Assembly (NCBI GenBank): GCA_943787745.1
Contig: CALSNJ010000004.1
Location: 62,001-126,000 of the forward strand
From: an uncultured Alphaproteobacteria bacterium
GTDB taxonomy: Bacteria > Pseudomonadota > Alphaproteobacteria > UBA6615
Direction: 5' to 3'
DNA length: 64,000 nt
Under the pieces are notes generated by a model, which was not told the origin of the DNA, did not search any database, and saw only the letters and a list, made by a program, of their open reading frames with translations. The first letter of the stretch is position 1. Each line of letters begins with the position of its first letter. The position numbers were made by a program, and so were the translations under genes. Shown here piece by piece: positions 44,513 to 54,252 of this stretch.

Positions 44513-46606
44513 CTAGCGGGTAAAAGCTCCACCCTCTTTTGCCAGCCTTGTAAGCAACGGCGAAGGCTCCCAGAGCTTGCCGTGTTCGGCGTGAAATTCC
44601 CTCACCCGTTGGTCGATTTCCGGCAGGCCGATTTCGTCGGCCGTAAACATGATCCCACCGCGCCAGCGCGGATAAGCAAAGCCGTAGAGCCACATGATAT
44701 CGATATCCGAAGCCCGTGCCGCGATGCCTTCATCGAGGATTTTCGCGCCTTCATTGATCGCGGCGTAAAGACACCGTTCGCGGATTTCATCATCGGATAT
44801 GTCGCGACGCGGGGTCCCCTGCTCTTTGGCAACTTCGATGGCAATGGCCTCGGTTTCAGGATCGGGCACCGGGCGGCGACCGCCGTCCTCATAGCTGTAC
44901 CAGCCCTTGCCGGCCTTGATTCCAAAGCGACCCAGCTCACACATCCGGTCGGCCAGATGCATGTAGCGATGCGCGGGGTCATGCTGATCGGCCAGCGATT
45001 GTCGCATCCGCCAGCTCACATCCAGCCCGGAAAGATCGCTCACGGCCAGCGGCCCCATGGGCATACCAAGTCCGGTCAACACGGCGTCCACTTGGGCTGG
45101 CGACGCGCCCTCCTCAACCAGAAATGTTGCCTCCCGGACCATCGGCAAACGCGAACGATTGGCGATAAAACCATGGCAAACCCGGGCCAGCACGCCGATC
45201 TTTCCGGTTTTCTTGGCCAGTGCCATGCCTGTCGCGATGGCATCCGGCGCGGCCTTGGCCGGACGCACAACTTCGAGCAGCCGCATGGCGTTGGCGGGTA
45301 CGAAGTAATGCAGACCAATCACATCTTCCGGACGGGACGTCGCGGCGGCGATTGCATCGATATCCATATAGGACGTGTTCGTCGCAAGGATCGCGCCCGG
45401 TTTGGCGACCTTGTCCAGATCGCCGAAGATCTGCTTCTTCACATCAAGGTCTTCAAACGCGGCCTCGATCACCAGATCGGTGTTCGACAGCGCCTCAAAC
45501 CCAACGGCACCGGTAATCCGCGCGAGGCGTTCGTCTTTCTCCGCCGCATCAATGCGTCCGCGCTGGACCATCCCGTCATACAGCTTGACGATCTCCGTCA
45601 TGCCGTTGTCGAGTGCCTCCTGGGATGTCTCGACGACTGTCACCGGCAGCCCGGAATCGGCCAGGCTGGCCACGATTCCCCGCCCCATGGTGCCTGCCCC
45701 AATCACACCCGTGCTGGCGATCTCACGTGGTGCGATCTCCTTGCCAATATCGGGAATTTTCGAAGCTTCACGTTCGGCAAAGAACGCGTAACGCAGTGCC
45801 TGGGACTGATCGCTGTTCTTGCAGAGCTCAAACCGTTTGCGATCAGCCTGCACCGCGTCCGGATAGGACATCGTCATGCCATCGACAACGCTGTCGATCG
45901 CCTGATGGGGAGAATCCTGACCTCGCATCCGGCGGTTTGCGAGCTCGCGATATTTCTCGATGGTCTCGGCGTGGTCTTCGGGAGACCCGATGCCCGTACG
46001 CGGTTCGCTGGAAATACGCCGCGGTGTGCCATCGGCGATGATCTTCTCTGCAAAGGCGACCGCGCCCGCGCGCAGATCACCCTCGATGAGGTCATCAACG
46101 ATCCCGTATTCCAGAGCTGTGGCCGCACCCACCGGTTTGCCAAGGACAATCAGCTCCAACGCATGATCCAGCCCGGCCACCCGGGGCAGCCGCTGGGTGC
46201 CCGCCGCACCCGGGAATATGCCGAGATTCACTTCCGGCGTGCCCATACGGGCGCTGGGAACGGCAACGCGGAAATGGCAGCCCAGTGCCAGCTCCAACCC
46301 GCCGCCCAGGGCAGTGCCGTGAATCGCGGCCACGATGGGTTTCTCAATCGTATCGAGATGATCAACAATCGCGATCAGATGCGGCTCAAGGGTCGGCTGG
46401 TCAAACTCCCGGATATCCGCACCTGCCGGGAATGTTCGCCCCAAACCGATCAGCACAATGGCTTCCACACTGTCATCGGCTGCCGCGCGATCCACCTGCG
46501 CCATAATGCCTTCGCGCACCCCGATTCCCAGCGCGTTGACCGGTGGGTTATCGATGGGCAGAATTGCAACGCGGCCTTCGGTTTCATAACCGACGAGATC
46601 ACTCAT
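44513..46606 (-). CDS. FadJ-like bifunctional enoyl-CoA hydratase / 3-hydroxyacyl-CoA dehydrogenase
   Basis: This 697-residue fusion catalyses two beta-oxidation steps. Residues 1 to about 185 are a crotonase domain ([19 protein letters not shown]), then a 3-hydroxyacyl-CoA dehydrogenase with NAD-binding [13 protein letters not shown] near 295 and [19 protein letters not shown] with the catalytic His near 430. A helical C-terminal domain ends it. The ATG at 46606 has AAGGGG six bases upstream; ATG 46612 is too close to that site. It may be the first gene of the transporter 2 operon. Confidence 0.93.
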   Translation of the reverse strand: MSDLVGYETEGRVAILPIDNPPVNALGIGVREGIMAQVDRAAADDSVEAIVLIGLGRTFPAGADIREFDQPTLEPHLIAIVDHLDTIEKPIVAAIHGTALGGGLELALGCHFRVAVPSARMGTPEVNLGIFPGAAGTQRLPRVAGLDHALELIVLGKPVGAATALEYGIVDDLIEGDLRAGAVAFAEKIIADGTPRRISSEPRTGIGSPEDHAETIEKYRELANRRMRGQDSPHQAIDSVVDGMTMSYPDAVQADRKRFELCKNSDQSQALRYAFFAEREASKIPDIGKEIAPREIASTGVIGAGTMGRGIVASLADSGLPVTVVETSQEALDNGMTEIVKLYDGMVQRGRIDAAEKDERLARITGAVGFEALSNTDLVIEAAFEDLDVKKQIFGDLDKVAKPGAILATNTSYMDIDAIAAATSRPEDVIGLHYFVPANAMRLLEVVRPAKAAPDAIATGMALAKKTGKIGVLARVCHGFIANRSRLPMVREATFLVEEGASPAQVDAVLTGLGMPMGPLAVSDLSGLDVSWRMRQSLADQHDPAHRYMHLADRMCELGRFGIKAGKGWYSYEDGGRRPVPDPETEAIAIEVAKEQGTPRRDISDDEIRERCLYAAINEGAKILDEGIAARASDIDIMWLYGFAYPRWRGGIMFTADEIGLPEIDQRVREFHAEHGKLWEPSPLLTRLAKEGGAFTR

Positions 46607-46710
46607 TTTCATCCCCTTATCAGGGCGCCGGTTCGTTGAATTTTACCGCCAGCGCGTCTGTGGTGGCCATGATGCGGAACCGCGTGCGTGCGGTCAATTG
46701 GAGTAGAAAC

Positions 46711-47187
46711 GTGGCAAAATATTCCCATCCCGATGCCTTTCTGGACCTCGTCGGTCAGGAGATTGTGGTCAGTGACTGGCACACGATCACACAGGACCAG
46801 ATCGACCAGTTCGCCGCCGCCACGGGAGACCATCAGTGGCTGCATGTGGACACCGACCGGGCCGCCAAGGAAATGCCCGATGGCAAAACCATTGCCCACG
46901 GCTTTCTGGTCCTCTCGCTGATCCCCGGCATGGCCGCTGACCTCGGTGATGTCGACAACCTCAACAACACGATCAACTATGGCCTAAACAAGGTTCGCTT
47001 CACGGCCATGGTGCAGGTGAACTCCCGCGTTCGCTTGCGGCAAACCCTCAAATCCGCAGAGAAACGCGCCGATGGCAGCGTCCATCTGGTTTTTGAGGGC
47101 ACCATGGATATGGAAGGCAGCGAACGCCCGGCCATGGTCGCCGAAACCATCCGGCGGCTTTACCCGACGCCGGGCATGACCGCATGA
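46711..47187 (+). CDS. MaoC-family enoyl-CoA dehydratase
   Basis: This hot-dog fold hydratase of 158 residues acts on (R)-3-hydroxyacyl-CoA or related thioesters. The catalytic Asp/His lie in FAAATGDHQWLHVDTDRA (near residue 30), and PDGKTIAHGFLVLSLIPGM is the conserved active-site block. The GTG at 46711 is chosen because GGAG lies 8 bases upstream and the protein then starts near the domain edge; no ATG gives this. It diverges from the FadJ-like gene and overlaps the kinase gene start as ATGA. Confidence 0.88.
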   Translation: MAKYSHPDAFLDLVGQEIVVSDWHTITQDQIDQFAAATGDHQWLHVDTDRAAKEMPDGKTIAHGFLVLSLIPGMAADLGDVDNLNNTINYGLNKVRFTAMVQVNSRVRLRQTLKSAEKRADGSVHLVFEGTMDMEGSERPAMVAETIRRLYPTPGMTA

Positions 47188-48254
47188 GCCCCGCCGACCG
47201 CACATTCTCGCGCACCGATCAGGTGGTGCCGGTTCTCGAACAGCACCGGTTCGACACCGCGCCGCTGGTCGCCTGGATGGAGACCAACATCGAAGGCTTT
47301 GCCGGCCCCATCGAGATCGCGCAGTTTCAGGGCGGGATGTCGAACCCGACCTTTTTGCTGACAGACGCCAATCAGTGCCGCTACGTCCTGCGCAAAAAAC
47401 CGCCGGGGGAATTGCTGCCATCCGCCCATGCCGTCGACCGGGAACACCGGATCACCAGCGCATTGGGACCAACGCCTGTCCCCGTCGTGCGGACATTGGC
47501 GCTGTGTGAAGACACGTCCATTGTCGGCACCGAGTTTTTCCTGATGGATCACGCCAATGGCCGGGTGTTCCATGATCCCTCGCTGCCAGACTCCACACCT
47601 CAAGAACGCAGCGCAGTTTACGCCTCAATGATCGAGACCCTGGCCGCCTTGCATCAGGTGGATTTCGAAAAAGTCGGACTGAGCGACTACGGACGGGTTG
47701 GCGGCTATATGGGCCGTCAGGTTGCCCGCTGGTCGAAGCAGTACGAAGCCAGCAAGACAGATGAGCTTCCAGAAATGGACAAGCTCATGGTCTGGCTGCC
47801 CGAGAACATGCCCGACGACAGCGAGACCACCATCGTCCACGGGGATTTCCGGTTGGAGAACCTCGTCGTGGCGCACAATTCAGCCGATGTGATCGCCGTG
47901 CTCGATTGGGAACTCTCCACACTCGGGCATCCGCTCTCCGACCTTGCCTATAACTGCCTGCCCTATCACTGGCCGGAGGAATCCTTCGGGGATATGCGTG
48001 GGCTTGACCCGAGCACGCCGGGCATACCCTCCGAAGAAGATTATGTCGCCGCCTACTGCCGCCATGCCGGACGGGGCGAGATCGAGAATTGGACCTTCTA
48101 TCTCGTGCTCTCGCTGTTCCGCCTCGCCGCAATCATTCAGGGGGTCTACTACCGGGGCCTTCAGGGCAACGCGTCCTCTCCTGAAGCGCTGTTGCGCCGG
48201 GACCTGACACGACAGCTGTCTATCCGCGCATGGCATCTCGTCCAACAAGGGTAA
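47184..48254 (+). CDS. APH-family acyl-CoA-linked kinase (ACAD10/11 kinase-domain-like)
   Basis: This phosphotransferase of 356 residues has an aminoglycoside-phosphotransferase fold: a nucleotide loop QGGMSNPTFLL near residue 50, the catalytic HGDFRLEN (219-226) and the metal-binding DWE (241-243). It matches the N-terminal kinase domain of mammalian ACAD10/11 and bacterial LvaA, which phosphorylate 4-hydroxyacyl-CoA. It is coupled to the MaoC gene and followed by a GMC oxidoreductase after 10 bp. Aminoglycoside resistance is not suggested. Confidence 0.88.
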   Translation: MSPADRTFSRTDQVVPVLEQHRFDTAPLVAWMETNIEGFAGPIEIAQFQGGMSNPTFLLTDANQCRYVLRKKPPGELLPSAHAVDREHRITSALGPTPVPVVRTLALCEDTSIVGTEFFLMDHANGRVFHDPSLPDSTPQERSAVYASMIETLAALHQVDFEKVGLSDYGRVGGYMGRQVARWSKQYEASKTDELPEMDKLMVWLPENMPDDSETTIVHGDFRLENLVVAHNSADVIAVLDWELSTLGHPLSDLAYNCLPYHWPEESFGDMRGLDPSTPGIPSEEDYVAAYCRHAGRGEIENWTFYLVLSLFRLAAIIQGVYYRGLQGNASSPEALLRRDLTRQLSIRAWHLVQQG

Positions 48255-48264
48255 GCTGAGCACC

Positions 48265-49887
48265 ATGACCGACGAATTCGACTACATCATTATCGGGGCC
48301 GGCTCAGCGGGTTGTGTACTCGCAAACCGTCTTTCGGCGGGCGATGCCACGGTTTGCCTACTCGAAGCTGGCGGGCGCGATATCAACCCGATGATTCACA
48401 TCCCGGCCGGGTTCATGAAAACCCTGACCGACAAACGGGTGAACTGGCTGTTCCAAAGCGAACCCGGCGAAGGCACCGCCGGCCGCCGCATTCCCGCGCC
48501 GCGCGGGAAAGTCCTTGGCGGATCCAGCTCCATCAACGGGCATGTCTACAACCGCGGCCCCCACAACGACTTCAACACCTGGTCGCAATTGGGAAATCGT
48601 GGCTGGAGTTACGCTGACGTCCTCCCCTACTTCAAACGCAGCGAAAACCGGATCGGAGATGGTGACGACGGCTACCATGGCCATGACGGTGAGCTCGCGG
48701 TCACCGATATCGACGATCATGATCCGGTCTGCGATGCCTTCATCGATGGTGTCGAGAATATGGGCATCCCTCGCAACCCGGATTACAACGGCGCCAATCA
48801 GGCTGGTGTCGGTTACTTCCAGCGCACAATCAAGAACGGGCGGCGCATGAGCGCCGCGGTGTCCTTCCTCAATCCGGTGCGACACCGAAAGAATCTCGAT
48901 ATCCGCACGAATACCCATGTCGAACGCATCTTGTTCAAAGGCCGTCGTGCCGTCGCCGTGCGCTACAAACGTGGAGGCAACACGGTTGAAGTCAAAGCCC
49001 GCCGGGAGATCATCCTGTCCGGTGGCTCCGTCGCCTCGCCGCAAATGCTTCAGGTGTCCGGTGTTGGTCCGGCAAGTCTGCTCAAAGACATCGGTGTGCC
49101 GGTGACCCACAACCTGCCGGCTGTGGGTGAAAACCTAAGTGACCACTACGCGGTACGCATCGCCAACCGCGTCGCCGGGCAATCGACCATCAACGAACGT
49201 TCACGCGGGCTGGCACTGGGTCGCGAGATCGGGAAATGGCTCCTCACCCGCAAGGGAATTTTGTCCCTTTCACCCTCGCTGGCCTATGTCTTCTGGAAAT
49301 CCCACGAAAGTCTGGAAGACCCCGACCTGCAGTTCATCTTCACCCCGGCCAGCTACATGCAGGGTGTACCGTCCCAGCTCGAGACCTATCCGGGCATGAC
49401 CATTGCCTGCTGGACCATGCGCCCCCAAAGCCGTGGCTATATCCGCGCCCAATCAGCCCACACCCGGGACGCCCCCGCGATCCAGCCAAACTATCTTTCC
49501 CACGAATATGATCAGCAGGTGCTGCTCGCCGGTCTGCGTCTGGGCCGGGATATGATGCAAACACCCGAGATGGCCGCGGTGTTCGATCACGAGACCACCC
49601 CCGGCAAAGACGTACAGAGCGATGACGAAATTCTCGACTACGCGCGGGCCATGGGCACGACGGTGTTTCACCTGATGGGGTCCTGTCGCATGGGCCCGGC
49701 ATCCGACAACAACAGCGTGGTCGATGATGAACTTCGGGTGCACGGTATCGAAGGATTGCGTGTCGTGGATGCCTCGGTGATGCCGACGGCGCATTCAACC
49801 AACACCAATGCCGCAACGATCATGATCGCCGAAAAGGCCTCCGACATGATCCTTGGGAAAACGCCACCGCCTGCAGCGGAACTGTAA
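48265..49887 (+). CDS. GMC-family FAD-dependent alcohol dehydrogenase
   Basis: This glucose-methanol-choline oxidoreductase of 540 residues has the ADP-binding IIIGAGSAGCVLANRL (about 9-24), the first GMC signature RGKVLGGSSSINGHVYNRG (about 80-98) and the second signature SGGSVASPQMLQVSGVGP (about 252-269). The active-site His in FHLMGSCRMG and the pair in PTAHSTNTNAATIMIAEKASD are present. No signal peptide is seen. It resembles aliphatic alcohol or choline dehydrogenases and is probably co-transcribed with the kinase and MaoC genes. Confidence 0.9.
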   Translation: MTDEFDYIIIGAGSAGCVLANRLSAGDATVCLLEAGGRDINPMIHIPAGFMKTLTDKRVNWLFQSEPGEGTAGRRIPAPRGKVLGGSSSINGHVYNRGPHNDFNTWSQLGNRGWSYADVLPYFKRSENRIGDGDDGYHGHDGELAVTDIDDHDPVCDAFIDGVENMGIPRNPDYNGANQAGVGYFQRTIKNGRRMSAAVSFLNPVRHRKNLDIRTNTHVERILFKGRRAVAVRYKRGGNTVEVKARREIILSGGSVASPQMLQVSGVGPASLLKDIGVPVTHNLPAVGENLSDHYAVRIANRVAGQSTINERSRGLALGREIGKWLLTRKGILSLSPSLAYVFWKSHESLEDPDLQFIFTPASYMQGVPSQLETYPGMTIACWTMRPQSRGYIRAQSAHTRDAPAIQPNYLSHEYDQQVLLAGLRLGRDMMQTPEMAAVFDHETTPGKDVQSDDEILDYARAMGTTVFHLMGSCRMGPASDNNSVVDDELRVHGIEGLRVVDASVMPTAHSTNTNAATIMIAEKASDMILGKTPPPAAEL

Positions 49888-49891
49888 TTTT

Positions 49892-51133
49892 CTAATTCGT
49901 TGCCAGTTCCAGCAGCGCACCCAGCAGGACCTGCCCACCCGCGGTTGACCACTCGGTCGAGATGTCTTCGGCTTCGTTGTGGCTGATGCCGTCAACGCAG
50001 GGAATGAAGATCATCGAGGTGGGTGCAACGGCAGCGATGTAGCAGGCATCATGGCCCGCTCCCGACGTCATCTCGCGCGCGGCAAAGTCACGTGCCCGGG
50101 CGGCATTTCGCACGGCAGACACGCAGCGTTCATCAAACACGATCGGTGCGATATAAAAAATCTGCTCGAATTCGGACTCCAAGCCAATATTATCGGCGAT
50201 CTTCGTCAGACCATCACGCAACTTTGCATCCATTTCGGCCAGAACATCATCATCCGGGTGCCGGAACTCCGAGGTCAGAAAGACTTGTCCCGGGATCACG
50301 TTGCGTGAATTCGGGTAGGATTCGATCATCCCCACGGTCGAACGCGCATCGGGGGCATATTCCATCCCGATCGCATTGACCAACTCGATAACCCGGGCCG
50401 CGCCCAGCAGCGCATCCCTGCGACGGTCCATGGGAGTGCTTCCCGCATGGGATTCCTGGCCCGTGAGCGTATATTCATACCAGCGCTGTCCTTGTGCCTT
50501 GGTCACAATGCCAATAAGCGCATCCTCTTCTTCAAGGATCGGACCCTGCTCGATATGGGCTTCCACATAAGCGTGGAATTCTCGTCCGCCGACGGGCATG
50601 TCCCCCGCATAACCGATACGCTTCAACTCGGCACCGAGTGTCACGCCATCCACATCTTCCTTGGCATGTGCCTCTTCCAGTGTGAAAGCGCCGGCAAAAA
50701 CACCCGACGAAATCATAGCCGGGGCAAACCGGCTGCCCTCCTCATTCGTCCAGCAGACCACCTCGATGGGATGATCGGTCTCATACGCCATGTCGTTGAG
50801 ACTGCGGATGACCTCCAGCCCGGCGAGAACGCCATAAACGCCATCGAACTTGCCCCCGGTTGGCTGGGTATCGAGATGGCTGCCCGTCACCACCGGCGGG
50901 AGGTTGTCGTCCCGGCCCGCACGCCGCGCGAAGATGTTGCCCATCGCATCAACGCGCACCGTGCATCCTGCGGCTTCACACCACGACACAAACAGATCGC
51001 GTCCCTCACGGTCCTCATCGGTCAGCGCAAGGCGGCGATTGCCCCCCGCCACACCGGGGCCGATCTTCGCCATTTCCATCAGGCTGTCCCAAAGCCGATC
51101 CCCGTCGATCGAGAGGTTGCGCGGTTCGTTCAT
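49892..51133 (-). CDS. M20-family amidase/hydantoinase-type hydrolase (N-carbamoyl-amino-acid or allantoate amidohydrolase)
   Basis: This di-metal hydrolase of 413 residues belongs to the Zn-dependent AllC/UPB/HyuC group. The metal ligands lie in TGSHLDTQPTGGKFDGVYG (near residue 80), the acid-base Glu in CWTNEEGSRFAP (near 125), and EAHIEQGPILEEE near 192. The ATG at 51133 has GGAG 8 bases upstream; the open frame extending to 51559 overlaps the divergent gene. The substrate (ureidoglycine-, carbamoyl- or related amide) cannot be fixed. Confidence 0.88.
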   Translation of the reverse strand: MNEPRNLSIDGDRLWDSLMEMAKIGPGVAGGNRRLALTDEDREGRDLFVSWCEAAGCTVRVDAMGNIFARRAGRDDNLPPVVTGSHLDTQPTGGKFDGVYGVLAGLEVIRSLNDMAYETDHPIEVVCWTNEEGSRFAPAMISSGVFAGAFTLEEAHAKEDVDGVTLGAELKRIGYAGDMPVGGREFHAYVEAHIEQGPILEEEDALIGIVTKAQGQRWYEYTLTGQESHAGSTPMDRRRDALLGAARVIELVNAIGMEYAPDARSTVGMIESYPNSRNVIPGQVFLTSEFRHPDDDVLAEMDAKLRDGLTKIADNIGLESEFEQIFYIAPIVFDERCVSAVRNAARARDFAAREMTSGAGHDACYIAAVAPTSMIFIPCVDGISHNEAEDISTEWSTAGGQVLLGALLELATN

Positions 51134-51224
51134 GATTTCATCTCCATCCCGCACCGCCACCAGTGGCAAGCCTGCGGGCAAGTCGATACCATAATGATCC
51201 CCGCCACGAATTCCAGACACCCAG

Positions 51225-52847
51225 ATGCTCGAACAGACCGGACGCCCCGTCACCATGGCCCCAAATGCCATGGTCACCTCCCCACATTCACTGGCCTCTG
51301 CTGCGGGCGTGGATGTCCTGCGGGCCGGCGGGTCCGCTGTTGACGCGGCCATGGCAACAAGTGCCGCTCTGGCCGTGCTGTACCCGCATATGACGACAAT
51401 CGGCGGAGACGCATTCTGGCTGATCCATGACGCCAAATCCGGCGACATCAAATATCTGAATGGTGGCGGCCGGGCGGTGAAGGCAGCGACCCGAGACAAC
51501 ATGAAAGACCGCGGCCTCGACGAAATTCCGTTCCGTGGCATTGTGCCGGCCACGATCACGGTACCGGGCGCTCTGGCGAGCTGGGTCGAGGCGCACGCCG
51601 CCTATGGCAAACTGCCAATGACCCGCATTGTCGAAAGTGCGGTCGGCTATGCCCGGGACGGGTTCCCGGCCACTAAACGTGTCTCGGACATGATCGCCCA
51701 GAACAAGGACCTCGTGAGCCAGGTCGCCGAGACAGCCGAAATTCTGCTGCCCGGCGGCGACGTCCCCAGGCCCGGCGACAAGATCGTCAACCCGAACCTC
51801 GCCCGCACCCTCGAGATTTTTGCAGAACAGGGCCGGGATGGCTTCTACGCCGGTGAGGTCGCGCAGGAAATCGTCCGCGCCACACAAGCACTCGGCGGGC
51901 TTGTCACGATGGAAGATTTCGCCGGACAGCACGCCCAGTGGAGTGATCCGATCTCCACAGACTATCGGGGCGTCACCGTCTTCAACACACCGCCGCCCAC
52001 ACAAGGCATCACCGTGTTGCAGATGCTCAACCTGCTGGAGCGCTACGACCTCTCCAGCATGCCGTTTCTGGGACCCGATCATGTACATCTGATGGTCGAA
52101 GCCAAGCAGCTGGCCTTCCATGACCGCGACCTGCTGATTGCCGATCCTGATTTTGCCGATATTCCCGTCGCGCGGCTTCTGTCCAAATCATATGCCGAGG
52201 AACGCAGCGCGCTGATCGACATGACATCGGCCATACCGTGGGATCAGGTCCCCTCCTATGGCAGCCTCGATGGCGATACGGTCTTCATGGCTGTGGTTGA
52301 TGCCGAAGGGAATGCCGTGTCCCTGATCCAGAGCCTCTATTCCGCCTTTGGCTCCGGCGTGGTGGCCGGGAACACCGGAGTGATGCTGCAGAATCGCGGC
52401 TCCTATTTCTCTCTCGACCCCGATCATCCCAACACGCTGGAACCGGGCAAAATCCCGCTGCACACGCTCATCGCATCGATGACGAAACGCGACGGGAAAC
52501 TCTGGTCCTTACTGGGTTGTCAGGGCGCGGACGGTCAGCCGCAGGTCCAGCTTCAGCTGCATGTCGACATGATCGATTTCGGGCTGGATATCCAGCAGGC
52601 GCTCGAACAGCCCCGGTTCCTGTCGGGCCGGATCGGCCTGACCGAGCCGCGCGATCCGTTGCACGTCGAAGGACGGATATCTGAAGAAACGATTTCCGAA
52701 CTGGCCGCCCGCGGCCACAAGATGAATGTATGGCCAGCCTGGCAGAACCGCGCCGGCCAGGCCCATGGCATCGTCATTGATCCGGAAACCGGAACGCTAT
52801 CCGGCGGCTCCGACCCGCGCAGCGACGGCGCTGCAATCGGGTACTAG
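51225..52847 (+). CDS. ggt: Gamma-glutamyltransferase-family protein
   Basis: This Ntn-hydrolase precursor of 540 residues should cleave itself into two subunits before Thr 352 (in DGDTVFMAVVD), the catalytic residue. The N-terminal MAPNAMVTSPHSLASAAGVDVLRAGGSAVDAA and TPPPTQGITVLQMLNLLE match gamma-glutamyltransferases. No signal peptide is seen, unlike periplasmic GGT, so this is probably a cytoplasmic family member that cleaves gamma-glutamyl or related amide bonds. The ribosome site is poor. It diverges from the M20 hydrolase over 91 bp. Confidence 0.88.
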   Translation: MLEQTGRPVTMAPNAMVTSPHSLASAAGVDVLRAGGSAVDAAMATSAALAVLYPHMTTIGGDAFWLIHDAKSGDIKYLNGGGRAVKAATRDNMKDRGLDEIPFRGIVPATITVPGALASWVEAHAAYGKLPMTRIVESAVGYARDGFPATKRVSDMIAQNKDLVSQVAETAEILLPGGDVPRPGDKIVNPNLARTLEIFAEQGRDGFYAGEVAQEIVRATQALGGLVTMEDFAGQHAQWSDPISTDYRGVTVFNTPPPTQGITVLQMLNLLERYDLSSMPFLGPDHVHLMVEAKQLAFHDRDLLIADPDFADIPVARLLSKSYAEERSALIDMTSAIPWDQVPSYGSLDGDTVFMAVVDAEGNAVSLIQSLYSAFGSGVVAGNTGVMLQNRGSYFSLDPDHPNTLEPGKIPLHTLIASMTKRDGKLWSLLGCQGADGQPQVQLQLHVDMIDFGLDIQQALEQPRFLSGRIGLTEPRDPLHVEGRISEETISELAARGHKMNVWPAWQNRAGQAHGIVIDPETGTLSGGSDPRSDGAAIGY

Positions 52848-52859
52848 GCACAGAAAGCC

Positions 52860-52922
52860 TCATGCTGAGCTTGTCGAAGTATGGGGTGCGCCCTCCCCCT
52901 TCGTCAGGCTCAGGGTGAGGGC
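52860..52922. repeat. Intergenic palindromic repeat, family C
   Basis: This 63-bp imperfect palindrome has outer arms CCTCATGCTGAGCTTGTCGAAG and CTTCGTCAGGCTCAGGGTGAGG pairing with four mismatches. The 'GAGCTTGTCGAAG' type is very common between genes in proteobacteria. It separates the convergent GGT and cytosine-deaminase-like genes. Confidence 0.75.
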
Positions 52923-52947
52923 TTTGAAGAACAGGCGCTGACTTAAG

Positions 52948-54183
52948 CTAGGGTCGGTTCAGTTCGGGACGGTCCCAACGGAAGGTGCGACGCCCGGCCT
53001 TGAAGCCATGCAGCGGCTGCGCGTTGATCGCGACGGCTTCATCAGGTGATGAAGCGCCCCAGATCACGAGGTCCGCGGAGCTTCCGACAGACAAGCCATT
53101 GTCCTCACGCCCAATCAGACGCCCGGGCATGGTTGTGACCATTGCGAAGGTCTCCAATAATTCTTCCGTCGTCCCGCGCTGCAAAACATTGGCGTACATA
53201 TTGGCAATCCGCATCAGCGACCCATCGCCGAACGGCGTGAACGGGTTGAGGATATTGTTGGTCGAGAGGCAGCAATTCACACCGTGCGAGACCAGCGCAT
53301 TGGCATCCGCAACACCGCGCATCACCGAATGATCCTGATGACGGCCGACCGTAAACAAATCGGTCGCTGGCAGGACGGTCACCGTCACACCACTATCGGC
53401 CAGCAGCTTGCCGAGGTCTTTCAGCTTGGCCGGCGGCATGCTCGCATATTTGGAGCCATGACCCACGGCCACGCGTCCACCCCAACCGTATTTATCGGCG
53501 AGTTCGCAGACCTGATAAATGTCGAGATGATCGTGGTTGGGTCCCACATCGAGATGGATATCGACATCGACGTCATATTCGTTGGCAAGTTCAAAAATGC
53601 GCGCGATCTGACCTGGACCATTCTCGTCGTAGCTCGGTGCGCCACCGATGGCTTTCGCGCCGCGCTCCAGACCTTCAACGAGATTGGCATCTCCCTCGGG
53701 AACACCCGTCCAGCCTTCCTGAAGGAAGACACAAAGATCGAGATCAATGCCCCAGGCATAATCCTTGGCGAGTTGCTCGAGTGCATCGAAACTCTTCATA
53801 CCCACATTGGGATCAAGCTCCACATGGGTGCGCATATGGGTTACGCCTGCCACAAGCGAGGTTTCCAGAGACGCCTGCGCGCGCTGGTAGACATCCTCAA
53901 CCGTAAAGCTGGGCTTTACAGCCGCGACGCGCTTCATATGGTCGGTGCCACGATCAGGTGACGGCTCGGAACGGTCGAGAATGCGTGACTTGTCGAGATG
54001 GATATGGGTTTCGATCAGTCCGGCGGAGACAAGACAGCCGCCCGCGTCAACGCTTTCACCTTCATCAGCGAGCCCGGTGCCAATGGCCGCGATCTTGCCA
54101 TCCGAAACACCAATATCCTGAAGCGGCGCGCCCTTGGGAACGCTCGCGAGCTGTGCGTTTCGCACGATCAGATCAAAACTCAT
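52948..54183 (-). CDS. Cytosine-deaminase-like amidohydrolase
   Basis: This metal-dependent amidohydrolase of 411 residues has the N-terminal beta-sandwich (FDLIVRNAQLASVPKG) and the HxH metal motif LIETHIHLDKSRI near residue 60. A second His lies in HVDIHLDVGPNHD-like DVDIHLDVGPNHDHLD and VAVGHGSKYAS supplies the third. SADLVIWGASSPDEAV is the C-terminal sandwich. The LDKS signature is that of cytosine deaminase-like enzymes. AGGGGAG precedes the ATG. Together with the M20 hydrolase and GGT it may act on cyclic amides or amidines. Confidence 0.87.
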   Translation of the reverse strand: MSFDLIVRNAQLASVPKGAPLQDIGVSDGKIAAIGTGLADEGESVDAGGCLVSAGLIETHIHLDKSRILDRSEPSPDRGTDHMKRVAAVKPSFTVEDVYQRAQASLETSLVAGVTHMRTHVELDPNVGMKSFDALEQLAKDYAWGIDLDLCVFLQEGWTGVPEGDANLVEGLERGAKAIGGAPSYDENGPGQIARIFELANEYDVDVDIHLDVGPNHDHLDIYQVCELADKYGWGGRVAVGHGSKYASMPPAKLKDLGKLLADSGVTVTVLPATDLFTVGRHQDHSVMRGVADANALVSHGVNCCLSTNNILNPFTPFGDGSLMRIANMYANVLQRGTTEELLETFAMVTTMPGRLIGREDNGLSVGSSADLVIWGASSPDEAVAINAQPLHGFKAGRRTFRWDRPELNRP

Positions 54184-54252
54184 GTCTTACTCCCCTCAAA
54201 ACCTGAAATTACTTTGCCTGAGACGAGGGTCCCAAAGGCATGACGATATAGC

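Noticed and set aside
44243-46639. A 2.4-kb open frame on the plus strand opposite the FadJ-like and binding-protein genes
   Set aside because: It is antisense to well-supported genes, its product has no recognisable domain, and it is rich in Arg, His and Gly as expected for a GC-rich shadow frame.
47184-48254. Aminoglycoside resistance gene (APH fold)
   Set aside because: The kinase resembles ACAD10/11 and LvaA kinase domains, sits in an acyl-CoA gene set and has no resistance-gene context.
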